Shown one piece after another: positions 45,985-55,484 of a stretch of DNA of 64,000 bases. Numbering within the stretch: position 1 is the first letter of the stretch; each line of letters begins with the position of its first letter. The notes under the pieces are model-generated. The model saw only the letters and a list, made by a program, of their open reading frames with translations. It had not been told where the DNA came from and did no database searches. The translations under genes were made by a program, and so were the position numbers. Location: NCBI GenBank assembly GCA_963746735.1, contig CAVVCO010000017.1:1-64000 (forward strand), in the 5' to 3' direction. This DNA is from CAVSWT01 sp963746735 (GTDB taxonomy: Bacteria; Bacteroidota; Ignavibacteria; Ignavibacteriales; Ignavibacteriaceae).

Positions 45985-46998
45985 ATGAATGTTTTAGGAA
46001 TTGAAAGCTCGTGTGATGAAACTTCTGTTGCAGTTATTTCTAATAATAAGTTAAAAGCAAATTTAATTTCTTCGCAAGATTTTCATAAAAAATACGGCGG
46101 CGTTGTTCCAGAATTATCAAGCAGGGCTCATCTCCAAATTGTAAATCCTTTGGTTAAAGATGCACTTAAAATTTCTAATCTTGAATTAAAAGATATTGAT
46201 TTAATTTGTGCTACGGCCGGCCCAGGGTTAATTGGCGCTTTGCTTGTTGGATTAACTTACGCAAAAGGCTTAGCCTATTCTTTACAGAAACCTTTTGTAG
46301 GAGTTAACCATATTGAAGGGCATATTTATTCCGGGTTTTTAATGGATGAACAGCCTGAATTCCCATATCTTACAATGGTAGTTTCCGGGGGGCATACACT
46401 TTTACTCCTAGTTGAAAGTTTTACAGAAATTAAAAAACTTGGTTCTACGGTTGATGATGCCGCAGGAGAAGCTTTTGATAAGGTTTCAAAAATGATTGGG
46501 CTTGGATATCCAGGCGGGCCGATGATTCAAAAATATGCTTTGCAGGGTGATGCAAATAAAATCGATTTCCCAATTGCAGATTTGAAAGAAACATATAATT
46601 TTTCTTTTAGTGGATTAAAAACGGCTGTGCTAAGGTATATCCAGAAAAAATATTCTGATTCTAAAAATATTCCCAAAGAGGATTTGCCTGATATTGCGGC
46701 ATCTTTTCAAAAAGCAGTTACAATAGCATTAATACAAAAAGCTGAAAAAGCCATTCAAAATTATGATCTAAAAACTATTTCATTAGTTGGTGGTGTTGCG
46801 GCTAATAAAAAATTACGAGAAGAATTTTCAAAGATTGCTGAAAAGTATCAAAAGAAACTAGTCATTCCTGCTTTTGAATTTTGCGGTGATAACGCCGCAA
46901 TGATTGCTTTTAGAGGGGCAAAGCTTTATGAAGCCGGACAGAAAAATGAACTAGACTATGGCGCTTATCCTGGCTTGCCTAAAAATTATTTTTCATAA
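45985..46998 (+). CDS. tsaD: tRNA threonylcarbamoyladenosine synthase component TsaD
   Basis: A 337-residue ASKHA-fold protein. NVLGIESSCDETSVAVI opens it; VNHIEGHIYSGFL gives the metal histidines, and ATAGPGLIGALLVGLTYAKG, MVVSGGHTLLLLV and GGVAANKKLREEF are family motifs. It transfers threonylcarbamoyl to A37 of tRNAs reading ANN codons. The ATG at 45985 is preferred to a TTG two codons earlier. Essential in most bacteria and intact here. Confidence 0.97.
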   Translation: MNVLGIESSCDETSVAVISNNKLKANLISSQDFHKKYGGVVPELSSRAHLQIVNPLVKDALKISNLELKDIDLICATAGPGLIGALLVGLTYAKGLAYSLQKPFVGVNHIEGHIYSGFLMDEQPEFPYLTMVVSGGHTLLLLVESFTEIKKLGSTVDDAAGEAFDKVSKMIGLGYPGGPMIQKYALQGDANKIDFPIADLKETYNFSFSGLKTAVLRYIQKKYSDSKNIPKEDLPDIAASFQKAVTIALIQKAEKAIQNYDLKTISLVGGVAANKKLREEFSKIAEKYQKKLVIPAFEFCGDNAAMIAFRGAKLYEAGQKNELDYGAYPGLPKNYFS

Positions 46999-47036
46999 AA
47001 ATTTTTCAATAGAAATATTTTCTTTAATTTGAACTG

Positions 47037-48448
47037 ATGGATAACGTTTATAAAAAAATAGAGAATGAGTTAAATAATCTTTCCTCAGAAGAGCGACTTC
47101 AGATTATGGAAGAATTGCGGAAAGAAATAGATAAGATAGATGAAAAACTTGTAAAGCTTTTAAGCCGCAGATCATTACATGCAATTCTTATTGGAAGAGT
47201 TAAAAGAACTTTAAATTTGCCTACCTATAATCCTGAAAGAGAAAAACAAATTGCTGATAGGATATCTGCTTTTTTAGAAAGCCCTTTAAGCAAAGAAGGA
47301 TTGGCAAGAATTTATGAAAGAATAATTGACGAAGCTCGCGTCATCCAAAAAGATGAATTGGAGAAAGGTATTATTTATAAAATTCCGGAAATTAAAACTA
47401 AAATTAGTCTGAGGAATATTTTTAAGCGAAAAGATTTTCTAATTGTCATTTCATTTTTTGTAATTCTTTTATCTATTTTCTATTACACTTTTTTTACACC
47501 TAATTATTATGAGGGTAATTCTCCTAAAACAATAGATATTAAAAAGGGAGAAACATTATCAGAAATAGCAGATGATTTGTATGGAAAAGAAATAATTCCA
47601 AGCAAATCGAATTTTAAAATAGCATCATTTATATACGGTGCTGAAAAAAATTTGAAAGCCGGAAGATTTCATATCACGAATGGATTAAGTTATCTTGATT
47701 TACTTGACAATTTAATTTCAGGTAAAGCGGATTATTTAAAAACTATAAAAATATTTAATGGAAAATCAGATAATGGATTGGCAGAATGTTGAAAAATGAA
47801 ATCCAAGTAGATTCATCTGCCTTTGTTGAATTAACAAGAAATAAGTCTTTGCTTGATTCACTGGGAATAAAAGCTCCAACACTCATGGGTTATTTGTTGC
47901 CCCAGCAATATTCACTTTACGAACATAGCACACCTAAAGAAGCATTTGATTCACTTTATAATGGATTCCGGAAATTCATGAAAGATTCCTTAATGCAAAA
48001 AGTAAATGAATCAAAATATTCACTTCATGAACTATTAACTCTTGCTTCAATTGTCCAGGGTGAAACAAACAAAGTCGAAGAGATGCCTATAATTGCTGGA
48101 GTTTATTTTAATAGGTTAAGAATTGGAATGAAGCTTCAGGCTGATCCGACCATCCAGTACATCATGAATAATAAGAATGATACTGATGGCAGATGGAAAA
48201 GAATTTTGTATGACGACTTAAAAACCGATAGCCCGTATAATACTTATAAATATGCTGGCCTTCCGCCAAATCCCATTAACAATCCAGGAAAAGCTGCCAT
48301 ACTTGCTGTATTGTATCCTGATAAAAATGATTATTATTACTTTGTAGCAGATGGTAATGGCGGGCATAAATTTGCAAAAAGTTTTTCTCAACATATTCGA
48401 TTAGTAAGAGAATACAGAAAATGGTTAAAGAGTCAGGTAAAAAATTGA
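47037..48448 (+). CDS. mltG: Chorismate mutase-MltG fusion (endolytic transglycosylase), frameshifted
   Basis: Residues about 20-105 are a complete AroQ-type chorismate mutase (LRKEIDKIDEKLVKLLSRRS, ILIGRVKRTLNLPTYNPERE, IYERIIDEARVIQ). A membrane span follows (about 130-152), then the MltG domain: LysM-like start (IDIKKGETLSEIADDLYG), and catalytic half with ASIVQGETN, the glutamate of the usual EKET motif kept, then LQADPTIQYIM, AGLPPNPINNPG and YFVADGNGGHKF. One A is missing near 47785 (first frame ends GLAEC; the other begins MLKNEIQVDSS). Corrected length is about 470 residues. MltG cuts new glycan strands in the periplasm; the mutase would sit in the cytoplasm and may serve the nearby pheA. 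The fusion is unusual. Confidence 0.88.
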
Positions 48449-50160
48449 GTAATATTTTCTTAGCTGGCGTTTCTAAAGTGCCATCACTTAAGAAATCTTT
48501 TGTCTATTACATTTCAATTTTATTATTATTTGTTTTTTCAGATTGCGCCAATCAATTGCCGCCTGGTGGGGGAGATGTCGATAAAATTCCACCAAAAATT
48601 GTAGAAGTATATCCAGCACAGGGAACCATAAATTTTGAAGATGATTATTTTGAAATAGGTTTTTCAGAATACGTGGATAAACGTTCTGTTAAAGACGCGA
48701 TATTTATTTCACCTGCAATTGATGGTTCTTTAGAACTTGATTGGAGCGGGAAATATGTCCGGGTTTATTTCCCGGATTCGTTGAAAAATAATGTTACTTA
48801 TGTTGTAACAATCGGGACAGATGTGGTTGACTTAAACAATAAAAACCGGATGGCGGAAGCATACACTTTAACTTTTTCTACCGGAAATAAAATTGATAAA
48901 GGAATCATATCAGGGAGAATATTTAATCCAAAACCGGACGGCACATTAATCTTTGCTTATAAGTTAAATGGTGATACAATAAATCCTGCTAAAAAGAAAC
49001 CGGATTATATTTCACAAGCTGGAAAAGATGGTGCTTTTAAATTATCTGCATTAGCTAATGGTGATTATCGAGTGTTCGCAATATTAGATGAGTATAGAGA
49101 TTTACTTTACCAGGCCGGACAAGACAAGTTTGGAGTGCCATACAAAGATTTTATAATTGATGATAGAGATACTCTAATAAAAAATTTGAACTTTTTTCTA
49201 TCGATGCAAGATACGGCACAGCCTCGTTTGTTAAGTTCAATTATGACAGATAGAAATCATATATTAGTTAATTTTAATGAAGTTGTTGATTCAACAATAA
49301 TTAAAACAAGCAACTTCCAAATTTATGATTCAACCACGAACAAAAAAATTAGGACAGTTTACGCATACAAGGGAAATACAAAAAAGACAGAAATGGTCTT
49401 AGCCATTAACGACAGTCTTCCAATAGATAATAATGTTTATCTATTTGTAGATACTGTCAAAGATAAATATGGAAATATTTATACTAATGATTTTTCTCAA
49501 ATAACAGTAAGCGAAAAAAGGGATACATTATTTAATATTTTAAAATCGTCTATTCCAAGCAACAGCAGCAAGGGAGCAGATTTTAAAAACCAGCATTTTG
49601 TTTTTTATTTCGATGACGGTTTTGATTCGGTAAAAGCTAAAACCGGAATTACATTTAGTGATACTTCAGGCAAAAAAATAAATTTTAGAACTAAATTTAT
49701 TGATGATGCTTCATTTGAAATTATCCCTGCAAAATATTTAGAGCCTGAGAAAGATTATTTGATAAAGTTTGATCTTTCAAAATTTACTGATGCTGCTGGA
49801 AATAAAATAGATTCTATTTATCAATACAAATTTTCAACTATAAGTGGATTGGATTTTACGGGAGTTACCGGGAAAATTTATAACGCAGATAATTCAAAAA
49901 ATCCAATTATAGTTTTACAGAATACAAAAGTTGGAAACTTGGTTTATAGACAAAAGTTAAATAATAATACTTTTGATTTTGAAAGAGTGGAAGCGGGCAA
50001 ATACATGCTTTGGTGTTACCTGGATGAAGACAGCAGCGGCACATATAATTATGGAGATTTATTCCCATTCAAGCCCGCAGAAGAATTTTCTGTTTATAAA
50101 GATACTCTGAATTTAAGGCCAAGATGGGTTCAAACTGATTTAAATTTCCTCTTTAAATAA
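48421..50160 (+). CDS. Lipoprotein with Ig-like (Big_5) domain
   Basis: A 579-residue surface or periplasmic lipoprotein. The hydrophobic stretch YYISILLLFVFSDC ends in a lipobox cysteine, followed by the flexible ANQLPPGGGDVDK. An Ig-like Big_5 domain (about 55-155; IPPKIVEVYPAQGTINFEDD, ending YTLTFSTG) is followed by a carboxypeptidase-regulatory-like part (GAFKLSALANGDYRVFAILD) and at least one more Ig-like repeat. The frame overlaps mltG by 28 bases; a later TTG (48445) is also possible. Such proteins are common in Bacteroidota, with unknown role. Confidence 0.8.
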   Translation: MVKESGKKLSNIFLAGVSKVPSLKKSFVYYISILLLFVFSDCANQLPPGGGDVDKIPPKIVEVYPAQGTINFEDDYFEIGFSEYVDKRSVKDAIFISPAIDGSLELDWSGKYVRVYFPDSLKNNVTYVVTIGTDVVDLNNKNRMAEAYTLTFSTGNKIDKGIISGRIFNPKPDGTLIFAYKLNGDTINPAKKKPDYISQAGKDGAFKLSALANGDYRVFAILDEYRDLLYQAGQDKFGVPYKDFIIDDRDTLIKNLNFFLSMQDTAQPRLLSSIMTDRNHILVNFNEVVDSTIIKTSNFQIYDSTTNKKIRTVYAYKGNTKKTEMVLAINDSLPIDNNVYLFVDTVKDKYGNIYTNDFSQITVSEKRDTLFNILKSSIPSNSSKGADFKNQHFVFYFDDGFDSVKAKTGITFSDTSGKKINFRTKFIDDASFEIIPAKYLEPEKDYLIKFDLSKFTDAAGNKIDSIYQYKFSTISGLDFTGVTGKIYNADNSKNPIIVLQNTKVGNLVYRQKLNNNTFDFERVEAGKYMLWCYLDEDSSGTYNYGDLFPFKPAEEFSVYKDTLNLRPRWVQTDLNFLFK

Positions 50161-50163
50161 ACT

Positions 50164-51396
50164 TTAATACAAATAATATTTTTCTGATAATATTTTAAAA
50201 CTATCAACATCTTTATTTAAAAAATCTTTTATTGAATCGTAGTTCATTTTTTCCGTAAACAATTCTCTTACTTTATCTGAACCACAGACCTTATCAAACA
50301 TTTTTAATCTTGATTCATCGCAAAGTTTAAATGGATTTTTATCCGGGTATAATTCATTATTTACTTGCAAAAATAAAAACTGGATACTCATTAAATTTAT
50401 TTTAGAGTAATCAGTAATATGAATTTGAACTCCATGTAATTCTTTCCCATTATCATGTCCATAAAAAGGCTTAAATGTTATTGGGCGGAAAATTACTCCC
50501 GGAAGATTTAGCTCATTCATCTTATTAGCTAACAATTCTGGATTGATCCAATCTGCTGCTAAAACTTGAAAAGGTAGAGTATATCCAACTCCTTCGGATA
50601 TTACACCTAATTCTCCTAGGATTCCTGTTGCTACGTAAAATTCAGGGGAATAGTTATGGGGAATATGAGGAGAAGTTGGAACCCATTGAAGTTTTGTATC
50701 TTCAAAAGTCATTTCTCTTTTCCAATTTTCCATTTGAACAACAGTAAGTTCACACTTTACACTATCTCCGAGCATCCCTTCAGAATTAAGCATCTTAGCT
50801 AATTCGCCGCATGTAAGCCCATATACATAAGGAATACTAAATTGGCTAACAAATGAATGATAATTTTCTTCAACTAAGTTGCCTTCAATTTTCAACCCGC
50901 CTAAAGGATTTGGCCTATCTAATACTACGAATTCAATGTCGTTTTCTGCTGCCGCCTGTATTGCAAGCCCCATTGTACTTATATAAGTGTATGATCTGCA
51001 GCCAATATCTTGAATATCATAAACAAGCACATCTATGCCTTTTAACATTTCAGGTGTAGGTTTTCTTGTTTTGCCGTATAATGAAAATACAGGAAGTTTA
51101 GTTTGAGCATCGGTATAGTTTCCGACATAGTCTCCTGCTGCGTAGTCGCCTCTAACTCCGTGTTCAGGTCCATATAACGCCACAAGATTTACATTCTTGG
51201 CTTCATATAAAATATCTATTGTTGATTTTAATTTTGAATCAACTCCGGTTGGGTTTGTTATTAAACCGACTCGTTTCCCTTGAAGAATATTAAAATTATT
51301 TTCTTCTAAGACTTCAATTCCAGTTTTAACTATTGGAACTTGAGAAAACATATTACACGCTATAAGAATAATAAATAGTAAAATAAGTTTTTTCAA
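50164..51396 (-). CDS. DUF1343 / NamZ-like exo-beta-N-acetylmuramidase
   Basis: A 410-residue exported protein (signal peptide ending NMFSQ) of the DUF1343 family, now known to include NamZ, which removes MurNAc from the non-reducing end of peptidoglycan fragments. Family motifs: GLITNPTGVD, ALYGPEHGVRGD, GIDVLVYDIQDIGCRSYTYI, FVVLDRPNPLGG, TSPHIPHNYSPEFY. It overlaps hutI by 4 bases, an odd functional pairing, and converges with the lipoprotein gene. Likely periplasmic and active in cell-wall turnover. Confidence 0.85.
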   Translation of the reverse strand: MKKLILLFIILIACNMFSQVPIVKTGIEVLEENNFNILQGKRVGLITNPTGVDSKLKSTIDILYEAKNVNLVALYGPEHGVRGDYAAGDYVGNYTDAQTKLPVFSLYGKTRKPTPEMLKGIDVLVYDIQDIGCRSYTYISTMGLAIQAAAENDIEFVVLDRPNPLGGLKIEGNLVEENYHSFVSQFSIPYVYGLTCGELAKMLNSEGMLGDSVKCELTVVQMENWKREMTFEDTKLQWVPTSPHIPHNYSPEFYVATGILGELGVISEGVGYTLPFQVLAADWINPELLANKMNELNLPGVIFRPITFKPFYGHDNGKELHGVQIHITDYSKINLMSIQFLFLQVNNELYPDKNPFKLCDESRLKMFDKVCGSDKVRELFTEKMNYDSIKDFLNKDVDSFKILSEKYYLY

Positions 51397-52649
51397 TTTG
51401 TATTCTTTCTATTATTATAAATTATTTCCCCATTTTTTATAGTAATTACATTTATATTATTTCCAACATTGTAAACTATATCTGAATAATCAGTTGTTTC
51501 AAAAACAGAGAAATCAGCTTTTTTACCAATTTCAATACTGCCGATTTTATTACTCATTCCTAAAACTTTAGCGGCATTTATTGTAACTGCAGAAATTGTT
51601 TCTTCTATCAGCATTCCCATTTTTAATGCTGCAAGGCTCATTATAAAATTTAAATTAGAAATGTGGGAAGAACCTGGATTATAATCAGTTGACAAGGCAA
51701 CGACAACATCATTATCAATCAGTTTTCTTGCCGGGGCATATTGATAATTCAAGAAGAAAGAAACTCCAGGCAATAGAACAGCCGCTGTATCACTATTTTT
51801 CAATTTGAATAAGTCTGAGTCATTAATAACTTCAAGATGATCGACACTTGAAACATGATGCTTTAATGCCACATCAAGCCCGCCAATTGAGTTAAATTGA
51901 TCTGTATGTAATCTGAGTTGCATTCCAAAACTACTTGCCAGTGAAAAAATCTTATCGATTTCTAATGCTGAAAAAGCAGTTGATTCGCAAAATCCATCAC
52001 AGAAATTTGCTAAGTTATTTTTAGCAATGTATGGAAGCATTTCATCACAAATGCTTTTGATATATTTATTATGATCATTCTTTAGTTCATTAGGGAATGT
52101 ATGTGCACCAAGAAAAGTTGGAATGATATCGATTGGATAAATATCGTTTAAATGATTTATCACTTTTAAAAGTTTAATTTCATTTTCAAAGTTTAATCCG
52201 TAACCGCTTTTAATTTCTAAAGTAGTGATTCCCTGAGAAATGAAATAATCTATTTTGGGTTTCATTAAATTAATTAATTCTTCAAATGAAGATTTCCTTA
52301 CCGCCTGAACGGTTGAATTTATTCCGCCGCCGGCTTTCGCAATTTCTTCATAATTAACACCGCTAATTTTTTTCCTAAACTCATCAGCACGCGAACCGGC
52401 AAATGCTGTGTGGGTATGGCATTCAACTAAACCTGGTAAAACGATTCTATCTTTTAAATCAATAAAATTTTCATCCCTATTTTTCGGTAATGATGAATTT
52501 GGAATTATATCCTTTATAAACTCATTTTCAATTACTATGGAATGTTCAAAGACTGGTTTAATTTCTTTTTGTTCTGGTCCTCTTTTATAACCAATACCTG
52601 AAGAATCAACAGTAACAATTTGTGCGGGGTTAATTAAATATTTTATCAA
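51393..52649 (-). CDS. hutI: Imidazolonepropionase
   Basis: A 418-residue amidohydrolase of normal length. Metal and substrate motifs: VECHTHTAFAGSRADEF, GGGINSTVQAVRKSS, TLEIKSGYGLNFENEIKLL, LHTDQFNSIGGLDVAL, ALSTDYNPGSSH. It opens the ring of imidazolone-5-propionate in histidine degradation. No hutH, hutU or formiminoglutamate hydrolase gene is nearby. It lies two bases after a SPOR lipoprotein gene and overlaps the NamZ-like gene. Confidence 0.93.
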   Translation of the reverse strand: MIKYLINPAQIVTVDSSGIGYKRGPEQKEIKPVFEHSIVIENEFIKDIIPNSSLPKNRDENFIDLKDRIVLPGLVECHTHTAFAGSRADEFRKKISGVNYEEIAKAGGGINSTVQAVRKSSFEELINLMKPKIDYFISQGITTLEIKSGYGLNFENEIKLLKVINHLNDIYPIDIIPTFLGAHTFPNELKNDHNKYIKSICDEMLPYIAKNNLANFCDGFCESTAFSALEIDKIFSLASSFGMQLRLHTDQFNSIGGLDVALKHHVSSVDHLEVINDSDLFKLKNSDTAAVLLPGVSFFLNYQYAPARKLIDNDVVVALSTDYNPGSSHISNLNFIMSLAALKMGMLIEETISAVTINAAKVLGMSNKIGSIEIGKKADFSVFETTDYSDIVYNVGNNINVITIKNGEIIYNNRKNTN

Positions 52650-52650
52650 T

Positions 52651-53190
52651 TTACTGCTGCTGTTTAACTACATTAATATTCTCACTAATAACACGTGAAT
52701 CTTTGTAGCCTAATTGATTTAATTTAAATTTTAAATTATTAGCTTCTTGCTGATTAATAAAATCGCCAATCTTCACTTTATAAAACGGTGGTTCAAATTC
52801 TAAATAAATATTCTTTTGATTTATCTTCAAATATAATTCGGATTTTAATTCGTTTGCTTTTTGTAAATCGTCTGTTGATAAAACCTGAACCCTGTATCCT
52901 GGAGTGGTTGTTGTAACAAAGGATGATGAGTCAATCTTTGAAGTATCAGGTTTAGGGAAAGAATACCAAATATCATATTTGCTTAAATCAGATGATCCTT
53001 TAACTTCAGGGATTGCAATTGTTGTATGATAAGGGGTCAAGTCGAAATTATCATCAATTTTTTGCGAAACATTTTCTTTATTATTCGTTCTCTCTTCATC
53101 ACTATTTACTCCTTTTTTAGAAGAAGAACAGCCGACAAAAAGAAATACTACTGCAGCAAACCATAAAACTGCTAATTCAAAATTTTTCAT
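52651..53190 (-). CDS. SPOR-domain lipoprotein
   Basis: A 179-residue lipoprotein: MKNFELAVLWFAAVVFLFVG then a cysteine (lipobox), a polar linker, and a C-terminal SPOR domain (about 100-170; YRVQVLSTDDLQKANELKSE, FYKVKIGDFINQQEANNLKF). SPOR domains bind denuded glycan strands at the septum. It begins the minus-strand unit SPOR-hutI-namZ. The 225-base gap to glgA holds divergent promoters I cannot place. Confidence 0.85.
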   Translation of the reverse strand: MKNFELAVLWFAAVVFLFVGCSSSKKGVNSDEERTNNKENVSQKIDDNFDLTPYHTTIAIPEVKGSSDLSKYDIWYSFPKPDTSKIDSSSFVTTTTPGYRVQVLSTDDLQKANELKSELYLKINQKNIYLEFEPPFYKVKIGDFINQQEANNLKFKLNQLGYKDSRVISENINVVKQQQ

Positions 53191-53415
53191 TCACTCTACC
53201 AAAAATCATTTTTTTATGAATTAAATAATATTAAAAAATACCTAAAAAAACATAATAAAATAAAATATTCTCATTTATTAGCTGTCTAAAAATACTGCTT
53301 AATACAAAAGTAAAGCTGAATTAGTGCAATCATCTTTATTTTGAGAAAACACTTTATTTTTCGTAAATTACACTGTTAATTTTAAATATTTCTCACTAAA
53401 AAAGAATTAACCTCT

Positions 53416-54909
53416 ATGGCTTCAAAAAAATTCAAAATCCTTTTTGTTACATCTGAAGTAGTTCCCTTTGTAAAAACCGGGGGATTAGCCGATGTTTCGG
53501 CAGCGCTGCCTCAAATGCTAGCTGAAATGGGACATGAAGTAAGAATTGTTGTTCCCAAATATGGTGCTGTTGATGATAGAAAATTTAAAATTCACGAAGT
53601 AGTTCGGTTAAAGGATTTGAATATTAAAATAGGTGATAAAGAGGTTATTTTTTCTTTGAAGTCTTGTTTTTTGCCAGGACAAAAAGTTAGAGTTCAAATT
53701 TACTTTTTAGATAATCAAGAATATTTTGGAAGTAGAAATAGTCTTTATCAAGATCCAAGAACCGGTGAAGATTATCCGGACAATGATGAAAGATTTATTC
53801 TGCTTGCGAAATCAGTGTTTGAATTAATTACAAAACTTGGCTGGATACCCGACATAATTCATTGTAATGATTGGCAATGCGGACTTGTGCCGGCATATTT
53901 GAAAAATAACTTCAAGGATGAAGAACAATTTTCAACTTTCAAAACACTTTTCACAATTCATAATCTTGCTTACCAGGGTAATTTCTCTAAATCAATATTT
54001 AAAAAATTAGATTTACCTGAAGAATTAAATTCTGAAAAAGGAATTCTTCATAATGGCAAAATAAATTTTCTAAAAAGTGGGTTGCTTTTTGCGGATGTTA
54101 TTAACACAGTTAGCGAAACTTATGCAAATGAAATTAGAACTATTGATGACATAGGTGCCGGCTTAAAAAATATTTTAGCAAAAAGAAAAGATGATCTGTA
54201 TGGAATTGTAAATGGAATTGATACAAAAGTTTGGAACCCTGAAAAGGATAAATTGATACCCAAAAAATACACTTCAAAACATCTAGAAGCTAAAGAAGAA
54301 AACAAAAAAGAGTTGGCTGAGAAATTTGGGTTTGAATATAAACCTGAAATTCCTATCATTGGCTTAATTTCACGATTATACGACGTAAAAGGTTTTGATC
54401 TTTTAACAAAAGCATTTCCGGATTTAATGAAACTGGATGTACAAGTAATTTTATTAGGAACCGGAGATAAGAAATATCATACGTTCTTTGATAAAGCAGC
54501 TTCGAAATATTCTAAAAAGTTTGCTGCTTATTTAGGTTTTAATGATGAATTAGCTCATTTAATTGAAGCAGGCGCGGATATGTTTTTAATGCCTTCTCTT
54601 TATGAACCTTGCGGGTTAAATCAAATGTACAGCTTAATGTATGGAACTGTGCCAATTGTAAGAGAAACTGGCGGACTTGCAGATACAGTGATAAATTATG
54701 ATGAAAAGAGTGATGAAGGTAATGGATTTGTCTTTAAGAAATATGATACAAAATCAATGGTTAAAGAAGTAGAGAGAGCAGTAAAGATTTTCGATGATAA
54801 AAAAATATGGACAAAAATTATGAAAGCAGGAATGAAATCTGATTTTAGCTGGAATTCTTCTGCAAAGAAGTATATTGATTTATATAAAACTGTTCTTAAT
54901 TCTAATTGA
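53416..54909 (+). CDS. glgA: Glycogen (starch) synthase
   Basis: A 497-residue GT5 glycosyltransferase of normal length. The ADP-glucose-binding KTGGLADVSAALPQML lies near the N-terminus; IIHCNDWQCGLVPAYL, TIHNLAYQGNF, GLISRLYDVKGFDLL and YEPCGLNQMYSLMYGTVPIV are present. It extends alpha-1,4-glucan. No glgB, glgC or glgP gene is in the window. Its stop overlaps the start of gmhB, so the two are co-translated. Confidence 0.93.
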   Translation: MASKKFKILFVTSEVVPFVKTGGLADVSAALPQMLAEMGHEVRIVVPKYGAVDDRKFKIHEVVRLKDLNIKIGDKEVIFSLKSCFLPGQKVRVQIYFLDNQEYFGSRNSLYQDPRTGEDYPDNDERFILLAKSVFELITKLGWIPDIIHCNDWQCGLVPAYLKNNFKDEEQFSTFKTLFTIHNLAYQGNFSKSIFKKLDLPEELNSEKGILHNGKINFLKSGLLFADVINTVSETYANEIRTIDDIGAGLKNILAKRKDDLYGIVNGIDTKVWNPEKDKLIPKKYTSKHLEAKEENKKELAEKFGFEYKPEIPIIGLISRLYDVKGFDLLTKAFPDLMKLDVQVILLGTGDKKYHTFFDKAASKYSKKFAAYLGFNDELAHLIEAGADMFLMPSLYEPCGLNQMYSLMYGTVPIVRETGGLADTVINYDEKSDEGNGFVFKKYDTKSMVKEVERAVKIFDDKKIWTKIMKAGMKSDFSWNSSAKKYIDLYKTVLNSN

Positions 54910-55484
54910 TGAAATTTGCTGCTGTTTTTTTAGATAGAGACGGGACTATAAACGAAGACCCCGGCTATTTAGGCGAGCCGGAAAAAGTAAAACTCTTACC
55001 GGGTGTTGGAAAAGCACTTTCTTATTTGAAAAATGTATTACATTTTAGATTGATTGTTATTTCAAATCAATCTGGGATAGCTAGAGGGCTGATTACAAAA
55101 GAAAATGTTGAGAAAGTTAATAACAGGATTAATGAAATTTTGCTGCAAGATAATGTTTCTATTGACGCATTTTACTTCTGTCCGTTTCATCCGGATTTTA
55201 ATAATTCCGAAGATTGCGTGTGCAGGAAACCATCACCAAAATTAGTATTAGATGCAGCAAAAGATATGGAAATTGATTTAACATCATCATACTTTGTTGG
55301 GGACTCAGTTTCAGATATTGAATGCGGAAAAAACGCTGGTTTAAAAACAATACTTGTAAAAACCGGTTATGGAGAGGAAAGTATTTCTATCTTGCAAAAG
55401 CAAAAGAATTTTCCCACTTTTGTTGCCGAAAATTTAATTAGTGTTAGTAATTTTATTTATAAAGATTTTACCGGAGTAAATTAA
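54909..55484 (+). CDS. gmhB: D-glycero-D-manno-heptose 1,7-bisphosphate 7-phosphatase (GmhB-type HAD)
   Basis: About 191 residues of the histidinol-phosphatase/GmhB branch of HAD phosphatases. The nucleophile motif is VFLDRDGTINEDPGYLGEPE, motif II VISNQSGIARGL, the zinc loop FYFCPFHPDFNNSEDCVCRK, and motif IV VGDSVSDIECGKNAG. The zinc loop and size fit GmhB, which acts in LPS-core or S-layer heptose synthesis. The ATG at 54909 overlaps the glgA stop by one base. No other heptose gene lies near. Confidence 0.87.
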   Translation: MKFAAVFLDRDGTINEDPGYLGEPEKVKLLPGVGKALSYLKNVLHFRLIVISNQSGIARGLITKENVEKVNNRINEILLQDNVSIDAFYFCPFHPDFNNSEDCVCRKPSPKLVLDAAKDMEIDLTSSYFVGDSVSDIECGKNAGLKTILVKTGYGEESISILQKQKNFPTFVAENLISVSNFIYKDFTGVN

